In this document: piece by piece, positions 57,041-64,000 of the stretch | Position numbering within the stretch: the stretch's first letter is position 1 | Layout: each line of letters starts with the position of its first letter | Assembly: GCA_949130495.1 (NCBI GenBank) | Contig: OX422214.1 | Location: 1,286,046 to 1,350,045, forward strand | Source of the DNA: Sambucus nigra | Taxonomy: Eukaryota > Streptophyta > Magnoliopsida > Dipsacales > Adoxaceae | Length of the DNA: 64,000 bases | Direction of reading: 5' to 3' | Program-made: the position numbers and the translations under genes | Notes under the pieces: generated by a model | Databases searched by the model: none | Seen by the model: the letters and a program-made list of their open reading frames with translations, nothing else | What the model was told of the DNA's origin: nothing

Positions 57041-57125
57041 TTATCCGGGGGTTTAGTTTGGGTACATTTTTTAGACAAGTTCCCTCGGGTACATTTTTTA
57101 TACAAGTTCCTGAATTACCTCCGGT
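57041..57125. repeat. Junction with a 30 bp direct repeat
   Basis: GGGTACATTTTTTA(G/T)ACAAGTTCC occurs at 57060 and 57090. The start, CCGGGGGTTTAGTTTGGGT, equals a Tekay LTR phrase at 61990-62010. The block joins Athila RT to Tekay integrase. Confidence 0.6.
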
Positions 57126-58060
57126 CCTAGCAACTTGTTATCCCCCACCTCGAGCCAACAAGTTGGGGAACGACAAGGCCTGCCATACAAAGCCTCAAAT
57201 GGGGCTATGCCAATCGTGAACTGATAAGAGTTATTATAAGTGAACTCTACCAGTGGAAGGTGTGGCTACCAACCTCCTCCAAAATCAAGAACACACATGC
57301 GTAGCATATCCTCCAACATCTGATTAGTACGCTTTGTCTGTCCATCTGTGTGTGGATGATAAGCTGAACTCAACCTCAACTCAGTACCCATAGCCTCCTG
57401 AAAGCTTTCCCAAAAACGCAACACAAAAATCTTGTCTCTATCTGACACAATATTCAGGGGCACCCCATGTAATCTGACAATCTCAGCAATGAACAACTGA
57501 GCATACTGACCCGTGGTATAGTCTGTCCGCACCGGCAGAAAATGAGCCACCTTTGTCAAACGGTCTACAATCACCCAGATAGACTCGTGGCCCCGCTGTG
57601 ATGTAGGCAACCCGATAATAAAATGCATGGAAATACTCTCCCACTTCCACGCGGGTACTTCCAATGGCTGAAGCAACCTTGACGGTTTCTGATGGTCCAC
57701 CTTTACCAGCTGGCAGGTAGAACACTTGGATACGAACTCAGCAATATCCTTCTTAATCCCACTCCACCAGTATTGCCGCCTCATATCCTGGTACATCTTA
57801 TCTCCTCCAGGATGTACCGCAAATCGGGACTCGTGAGACTGGGTCATCACTGCATGACGTAATTTTACTCCTTCTGGAACCACCAATCTCCCATTAAACC
57901 TTAAACCCCCATCAGAACTAACAGAATTGGACTCAGCACCCTCAGCTAAAAGTCGTATAATCTGCTCCTGGCAAAAAGGGTCTGCGGTCTGTGCCTGTAT
58001 CACCCTCGTCACAATCTCGGGTGTCACTGTCATAACAGATATGAAGGAACGGGCTACTGC
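57126..58060 (-). pseudogene. Tekay integrase, catalytic residues lost
   Basis: An HHCC zinc-binding region (ESRFAVHPGGDKMYQDMRRQ, then YWWSGIKKDIAEFVSKCSTC) leads into the core. The first catalytic Asp is replaced by His in SMHFIIGLP, the second is kept in NIVSDRDKIF, and the Glu of the usual GQTERTNQ is Lys in TDGQTKRTNQ. After a stop near 57263 the frame continues [14 protein letters not shown] to [10 protein letters not shown] and ends at the junction. Integrase would join the cDNA to host DNA; this one could not. Confidence 0.85.
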
Positions 58061-58860
58061 GACCTCGTGGCCTAACTCCTTCCACTTTTATTTCTAGACG
58101 TTCGCTACCTCGTCTACGACTCAACGCATCAGCAACTACGTTGGCCTTCCCCAGATGGTACTGTATGTCGAACTAATAGTCCTTCACAAACTCTAACCAT
58201 CTGCGCTGACGCATATTCAGCTCTCGCTGAGTGAACAGGTACTGCAGTGACTTGTGGTCTGTGAACAAGCGGAATTTCTCCCCCAATAAATAGTGCCTCC
58301 ATATCCTCAATGCAAAAACGACCGCTGCTAACTCCAGGTCGTGGGTGGGGTAATTCTTCTCATGTGGCTTAAGCTTGCGGGAGGCAAAAGCTATAGCCTT
58401 CTCTTCCTGTTGAAGTACTCCCCCAAGTCCCCGTAAAGAGGCATCGGTGTAAACAAGGTACTCCACACCCGGCTTCGGTAAGGCAAGGACTGGTGCTGAA
58501 GTAAGCTTGTCTTTCAGCTCGTCGAAGGCCAATTGACAAGCATCATCCCAAACATATGGTATTCCTTTGCGAGTCAAGTTCGTCAATGGACCCGCTATTT
58601 TGGAGAATCCCCGAATGAATCTCCTGTAGTATTCGGCTAACCCCAAGAAACTACGCACTTCTGTCGGTGTCGTGGGCTGTCTCCACTGTCTCACTGCTGG
58701 CACTTTACTCGGATTGACTGCTATCCCCTGCTCAGAAACAACATGCCCCAAGAACTGTACTTCTCGCAACCAGAATCCGCACTTCTCGTACTTAGCATAC
58801 AACTGATGCTCTCGTAGAGTCTGAAGAACCTATCTCAAGTGCTCGGCATGCTCCTCCTCG
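58061..58860 (-). pseudogene. Tekay RT thumb and RNase H
   Basis: From 58802 reads [40 protein letters not shown], then the connection [19 protein letters not shown], and RNase H with [28 protein letters not shown] and [16 protein letters not shown]. The D-E-D residues of RNase H ([17 protein letters not shown]) look intact over this 209-codon open stretch, the best preserved part of the element. A stop at 58173 interrupts the usual YDCxIxYHPG; the tail continues as DIQYHLGKANVVADALSRRR. Confidence 0.85.
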
Positions 58861-59330
58861 GAGTGTGAATATATCAAATGTCATCTATGAAGACGATGAC
58901 AAACTGATCCAAGAACTCTATGAACACACGATTCATTAAGGCCATGAACACGGCTGGAGCATTTGTGAGGCCAAATGGCATCACCCTGAACTCATAGGAC
59001 CCATATCTCATCAAGAAAGTAGTCTTTGAAACATCCTGCTCCCTAATACGTAGCTGATGGTACCCCGACCTCAGATCTTTCTTCGAAAAGAAAGTTTCTC
59101 CCCTCAGCTGGTCGAATAGATCATCGATTCGAGGCAACGGATACTTGTTTCGTATCGTGACCTTATTCAACTCCCGGTAGTCCAAACATAGCCTCATTGA
59201 ACCATGTCTCTTCTTTACAAAAAATACTGGAGTGCCCCAAGGAGAAGTACTCCTGCGAATGAAACCCTGACCTAACAGCTCCTCTATCTGATTTCATAAC
59301 TCTTTCATCTCTGTCGGAGCTATACGGTAG
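58861..59330 (-). pseudogene. Tekay reverse transcriptase, palm
   Basis: Contains [93 protein letters not shown] and the catalytic VFIDDI. A frameshift right after IDDI separates it from the thumb segment. A stop occurs in the connecting stretch (KEL-stop-NQIEELL, about 59295). RT would copy element RNA into DNA. Confidence 0.85.
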
Positions 59331-59990
59331 GGAGCGCATGCTATAGGTCTAGTATTTGGTAATAAGTCTATGACAAAGTCTATCTCTCGATTGGCGGGTA
59401 GGCCTGGTATCTCCTAAAACACATCGGAATACTCACGAACAATTGGAATCGAGTCTAAGGGAATCACAACCTCCTTAGAGGTATCCTCCTCTATGTAATA
59501 CAAATGAGCGGTCGAGCCTCCCTCTGGGCAAGGCATCGCCACTACAAACATCTCTTGCCCCGGAATGGAAAAAATAATACTCCCACTGAAACAATCAATC
59601 ATGGCTCTGTAAGCTGCGAGCCAATCCATACCGATAATAACATCGTGCTCATGGATATCTACGACTAACATGTCTGGAGGTAATACCAAGCTACCAATCT
59701 ATACCCCCACTCCTCGGCATATAAAGAAAATAAGCGATCCACTCCCCAGTGCTGAGTCTACACACGTCACAGTGCTCTTTGCTGTGGCTAACAACCCTAA
59801 GGCCTTCATAAAATGCATAGTTATAAAATAATGCGTCGCCCCAGTATCAAACAAAACTCGACCCATAGTACCATGGATAGGAAACATACCCTCAATCGCG
59901 GGTGGTGCCTGTGGAGCTGCTGCCTGGTGGACGTTATAGACACGTCCATACTGTAACTGCCCCTGCTGCACTAGAGCAGCTGGAACGGCT
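59331..59990 (-). pseudogene. Tekay aspartic protease
   Basis: The active-site phrase VLFDTGATHYFI (about 59860-59825) has the D-T-G-A motif intact. It is followed by GLLATAKSTVTCV, a stop at about 59700, then LVLPPDMLVVDIHEHDVIIG and MDWLAAYRAMIDC, the conserved GMDWL phrase of gypsy proteases. It continues into the RT linker (SIPIVREYSDVF). Only the single stop and one more at the linker break it. Confidence 0.85.
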
Positions 59991-61116
59991 AGTAGGGCTG
60001 GTGCTGGGAGGGCAGCTAGAAAAAGTGGCCTTTGTGGCTCATTACGGGCACGCTGCTGCTGTAGGGCCCTCTCTCCCTCTGGACAATCCTGGCGCCTATG
60101 GCCATGCTTGCCGCCAAAACATCGACCTTTGAAATTTCCTCCCCTCTGAACCTGCTGACCACGGCCCTGCTGGCCATTACCACCCTGCCACTGGCCCTGA
60201 TGAAAATGTTGTTGGCCCGATTGGCCCTGTTGCTGACCCTGCTGCTGTTGGTGTTGGCCTTGCTGGCCCTGCTGATTAGGCTGGCCCTGCCTATAACCCC
60301 CAAATCCCTATCTAGAATCACCTGAACGGAATCGCTTAGGAGGGTCCCCCTGATGGGAACTCTGCTCGTGCTGACGAGTTTGTCCTTGAGATGGTGCTCC
60401 ACTAGCACTACTACCCCCGGTCCTGCCCTGCTGGCCCGACTCTCCTGCTCTCTTGCTTCCCTGCAGATGGAAGCGATGATCCTGGCAATGTAGTAACGCA
60501 GCATTGAGTACATCAGTGAAAGTACTCAGAGATAGATTCCCTATAAGGTGCTGACGGATCCTCCAAGCTAACCCGTCCACAAACAGCATTATCTTCTTAC
60601 CCTCAGTGGGTGCCTCATCTGGAACTATAGTGAGAAGTCTCGTGAACTCCTCCTCATACTCAGCAACTGTAGAATTCTCCTATTTCAAGTTCAGTAGTTT
60701 CCGCCTCATCTTAGTCTGTACGGCGGGTGGAAAATACTTGCGGTCAAATCGCTCCTAAAATGACTGAATCGGGATCGTGTCCCTCTCCTCCAAGGTGGTG
60801 GTTGACTCCCACCACTGCAAAGCAGCCCCCACCAGCTTAAAGGAAGCCAACAACTATTTCTGCACGTCTGTGCACTCATACATATGAAAATGTCGCTGTA
60901 TATCTTTCTTCCATTGGCTGACAATGATGATATCTGAACTACCAGAGAACTCAGGGGGGATGCGCCTTCCGAAAGGCATCCCTAACCCGCTCCCATGACA
61001 TTCACTGCCTAGGCAATAATAGTGGCTACTTCATTAGCTTTCATCGTACCCTGTGCCGGAGCTGCTGGCTGCTCGGCTTGGGCACGCCTATCCTTTGGTG
61101 CACGTCTCGGAGGCAT
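59991..61116 (-). pseudogene. Tekay gag
   Basis: Start at Met 61116 (MPPRRAPKDRRAQAEQPAAP), then frameshifted text giving the Retrotrans_gag domain: SQWKKDIQRHFHMYECTDVQ, LLASFKLVGAALQWWESTTT, ERFDRKYFPPAVQTKMRRKL, EFTRLLTIVPDEAPTEGKK and MLFVDGLAWRIRQHLIGNLS. A Gln/Gly-rich linker follows. The zinc knuckle reads CFGGKHGHRRQDC (about 60123-60085), where the second cysteine and one spacing residue are missing. Gag would form the particle and bind RNA. Stops replace Gln several times, a sign of C-to-T decay. Confidence 0.8.
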
Positions 61117-61286
61117 CTGAAACGTGAAGAAATTCATTAGTCTACAGTTATTATCAAATCTCAAATAGCTGAAGACGTAAACGTAAAAGTAAGAATACAA
61201 CAATCCTAAAATAGGGCTCTATAGCAAAAATGTTAAGCTAAAAGCGAAAGAAGCCGTACAGATCCTAAGGACACTAGAACCTGATG

Positions 61287-61297
61287 CTCTGATACCA
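61287..61297 (-). promoter_or_regulatory. Primer-binding site of the Tekay element
   Basis: Minus strand TGGTATCAGAG, two bases from the LTR end, identical to the site of the LARD-like element at 19031-19041. Confidence 0.9.
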
Positions 61298-61299
61298 CC

Positions 61300-61657
61300 T
61301 GTGACACCCCGCCTAATTAAATACCGGGCGATCACTCCTTTATTAAATTAAAATCAAGGTGAACAGTTGGTTCATTCTTAGCATCACTGTCGTAAAAAAA
61401 TATCTTTTCCAGTTTAAACACCCTAATTAATTAAACTAAGTTCAAAACTATTTTTGAACATTACTTTCCAAATTTTATTTTAAAAACAAAGATTTAATTA
61501 TTTACAATAATTCAATATTAAATAATCACACCACAATAATCCTGGAACATTTAATCCAAATACTTTAAACATTCAACAACTAAATCCCAACATTAAAAAC
61601 TTAAAGTAAAACATCTAGACAGTAATAAATCCCAAAATGACAATACTAGAAATAACT
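61300..61657 (-). repeat. 5' LTR of the Tekay element (terminal 358 bases)
   Basis: TGTGACACCCCGCCTAATTA onwards matches the LTR ends at 11765 and 19044. It stops at CTAGAAATAACT, where an oppositely oriented LTR starts; the rest is presumably beyond the window. Confidence 0.85.
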
Positions 61658-62235
61658 TGTAATACCCCGCATTTTTATCGATATTTATTTATGGGATTAA
61701 TTAAATTAAATGTGAATTAATTGAGAATTAGTCCGGATAAAATACTAACGAGATGGGAGTTGGTATTTAATTATAATGTGTACATATGGCAATATATAAA
61801 TATTGAAAATATTGAAATTGTCGCGAGACTGAAATACGGCAATTTGGGAAATTTTGTTGGGACGCGCGTGACAGTCGCGTCAGGTGGTTAATTATTTAAA
61901 TTAAAAAGTGAATTTTATTTTTATCAACCGTATGGTCATTTAGAGATTGCCAACGCGTCCGAAAGGGTCGAAATAGTCCGAAAACACTAGCCGGGGGTTT
62001 AGTTTGGGTCCCGGGGCATTTTTAGGCCATACCGGCAACCCCAAAGGGTAGTTTGGTAATTTCAGAATTTTGGGAATTAAAACCCACGAAAATTAGAGTT
62101 AAAAATATGACTTAGTCTTAACCCACTTAACCATTTCCAACCCCAATCAAGGTAGTGGACTACGGGAGAAGTTTAGAAATATCAAACTTGCCAAAAACCA
62201 ACCCCCACCTCCATTGTCACCTTGAGAAGAACTTG

Positions 62236-62236
62236 T

Positions 62237-62278
<42 letters not shown>

Positions 62279-62303
62279 GAGAATTCTGCAGAGAGAGAGA
62301 GAG
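62236..62303. repeat. (GA)n microsatellites
   Basis: Two GA runs (62236-62279 and about 62290-62303) separated by GAGAATTCTGCA, a duplicated AATTC-containing unit, inside the LTR. Confidence 0.85.
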
Positions 62304-62777
62304 GAATTCAACCATCTTCAACCAACAACAAATCTGAAGAACATAAGGAAAGTGATTTAGTTTCAATTAATGCAATGAATGTGTTCCTCCATGTTTAGGT
62401 AATTATCGAATTTTGTCTTGGAAGATTGATATAGACCCATGAATTTGAGGATTAAAACTATGAACCATGTTAGGAATTGCATGTAGACATATTCTGGACG
62501 AATTATGAACTCAAAATATAACCCTTGATGATCTAAAAACGGATTTAAGAAGAGACTATTTATTGTTCTTGAAAGAAATAGAAAACTAGGGTTCTTGATC
62601 AAGTTTTGATCCAAATAAAGCCCTTGGTTGATGAATTATTGGATTTAGAACGTTAACAATGTTGTAGGATGGTTGTATGATGATATTATAACGTTAGATT
62701 AGAGTTTCTTGCATTATAATGGTGTTTTGAGATGTTTTGAAAACTGCAAAACGAAGCAATCCGTAGCCTACCTGGTG

Positions 62778-62854
62778 CGATCGATCGATCGACATTCATC
62801 AGTCGATCGATCGACCACCATCGATCGATCGAAGGTAAAGGTCGATCGATCGAC
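62778..62854 (+). promoter_or_regulatory. GATCGATC palindrome cluster in Tekay LTR
   Basis: Four GATCGATCGA-type blocks in 77 bases, at the same offset (about 1.12 kb) from the LTR start as in the solo LTR at 22094. No nearby TATA box seen. Confidence 0.5.
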
Positions 62855-64000
62855 CTTCCCAGAATGAGTAAAATTTTTCCTAGTTAAATTTTAATGATGT
62901 TAACCCTTAGAAAATTATTATTGGAGACTTTATGAATATCCTTAGACTTAAGGAAGACCAGTAGGTATGGTTATACAACTTGGACCTTAATTAGAATTCG
63001 TTTGAGGAATTATTCTAAAACCTAATGAAATTCGATGAGTGAGATAATATTAGGGTTAAAAGAGTAAATTTGAATAATTTGATGAAATGAGGTTTGGGGC
63101 AGAAGTAAGGACCTTAGGAATAATGATGTTTAATGTGGGAATAATAGGGGACTTAATAATCTCTTCGAGATAGGTTTTAAGTATAAGAAACTATGACGTG
63201 AGACGTGTCGACAGTTTAAATTTTATATTACCGCGAGACTTAAAATATATAAAATTGGAATAATGGTATAAGGATGTAGAGTATACCATTATTAATATTG
63301 AGATATCTAAGATGTGTGAATGCTTAGTATATGATTTTATGTGTATGACATACCTACCATACTTGCTATCATGGGAGGTTTACGTTCGCTTAGGGCCTTC
63401 TAATCTTTGTGTTTCCCGGATTTAGATTGGTACCTCGAGGACATAGTCCAAGAGAACGACTTATTTGTGAGTTAATAAGCCAGCTGACTATGGAGCGTAG
63501 GTATGTACGTGACCATGGATATTTGAATTATGTTCGCCTCCATTTTTGTGTTTGGTTTTTGTTCCAACAATTCCTGAGAGATTCGGAATTTGTAATCCTT
63601 ATGTACGTGATGTACCGGGATGGATAGCAGAGTATGTGTGCACCGCAGCTTAGCCTCGGGGTGCTTGTATTGTAAATTTATGATGTGAATAATATACGGT
63701 TAAAGGAAAAAGGAATTCGTTATGTTTAATTGTGAGTATGGTTCTTGTAATATTGGGAAATGTGTGAAATGTTGTCTCGAAATTCGTGCTAAATATATCT
63801 CTAAACTTAATTAATCTCGAGATGAATATGGTAATGTGATTAGCATTTTGGACAATGAAGTAGGCCCTCGTTTGTTACCCAAAAATATTAGCCATAAAAA
63901 GTTGTGAAAAACAAAATTATCCCTTTGCAACCCACTTTGAGCCTAATAAAATATTTCCCTTTCGTTTGACAACCCGAAAAACCCAAATAGCCCGGAATTG

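Larger units (their letters stand above)
57126..61657 (-). mobile_element. Tekay/Del-type Ty3/gypsy element, 3' truncated
   Basis: Minus strand, with gag, protease, RT, RNase H and integrase in gypsy order after a primer site TGGTATCAGAG (complement of 61287-61297) and an LTR end (61300-61657). The 3' end, including any chromodomain and the 3' LTR, is lost at 57126. The MPPRRAP gag start, long LTR and RT phrases fit the chromovirus Tekay/Del group. The 5' LTR is cut at 61657 by another LTR in plus orientation. Confidence 0.85.
61658..64000 (+). repeat. Tekay-family LTR, plus orientation (continues past window)
   Basis: Begins TGTAATACCCCGCATTTTTA and follows the solo LTR at 22094 segment by segment, including GCCGGGGGTTTAGTTTGGG, the GATCGATC cluster and the CTTGCTATCA phrase near 63363. 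At least 2.34 kb is present. It is probably inserted into the 5' LTR of the Tekay element, with TAACT (61653-61657) as the likely left target copy. Confidence 0.85.

Noticed and set aside
60098..60325. Plus-strand ORF of repeated Leu-Ala
   Set aside because: Antisense of the Gln/Gly-rich linker of Tekay gag.
21721..62854. GATCGATC clusters as a CRISPR array or bacterial Dam sites
   Set aside because: No regular repeat-spacer structure and clear plant LTR context; the clusters lie in U3 regions.
1..64000. tRNA or rRNA genes
   Set aside because: Only tRNA-complementary primer-binding sites of retrotransposons were found; no cloverleaf-forming stretch or conserved rRNA phrase.

Overview
The window is plant nuclear DNA, most likely from an eudicot whose species I cannot name. 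It is AT-rich, has no bacterial-style operons and no long intact ORF. It is dominated by nested LTR retrotransposons whose primer-binding sites match plant initiator-Met tRNA (TGGTATCAGAG) or Asp tRNA (TGGCGCC...CGGGGA). The only host-gene material is broken: annexin exons and three copies of a Ycf20-like (chloroplast-targeted DUF565) exon. Nothing here looks like a functional protein-coding gene.

Layout. 1-637: 3' end of a Tekay/Del-type LTR. 638-6955: AT-rich unique DNA with small tandem and inverted repeats and a candidate Helitron 3' end. 6956-9250: a complete short non-autonomous gag-only element. 9490-11764: degraded LINE and copia RT, both minus strand. 11765-20167: a large element with about 2.9 kb LTRs and a 4.3 kb non-coding interior (LARD-like). 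20168-25348: the 5' end of a tRNA-Asp-primed, Athila/Tat-like non-autonomous element, whose LTR is split by a solo Tekay LTR. 25349-27072: gag-protease end of the minus-strand copia. 28300-46478: three Ycf20-like fragments interleaved with annexin exons. The annexin gene is split by a copia (29746-41551), itself split by an Athila/Tat-like element (30334-37542) carrying a recombinant third LTR. 46482-51528: second gag-only element split by another solo Tekay LTR. 51529-55200: plus-strand Athila/Tat-like element holding a solo LTR of its own family. 55258-57040: Athila-type RT fragment. 57126-61657: the autonomous Tekay-type gypsy (gag, protease, RT, RNase H, integrase; minus strand, decayed). 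61658-64000: start of a Tekay LTR in plus orientation.

How the parts relate. The LARD-like element and the Tekay element share LTR ends, primer site and about 95 bp of leader, so the coding element (or its relatives) probably supplied the enzymes for the non-coding one. The Athila/Tat-like copies keep one short N-terminal protein with a repeated MT(F/L)GEY motif but no pol. The most striking unexplained signal is a cluster of GATCGATC palindromes. It sits 63-73 bp upstream of a TATA box in every Athila/Tat-like LTR examined, and also occurs in two of the Tekay LTRs. Nesting order, target-site duplications and one hybrid LTR allow a detailed insertion and recombination history. All identifications come from reading motifs by eye; no database search was run.
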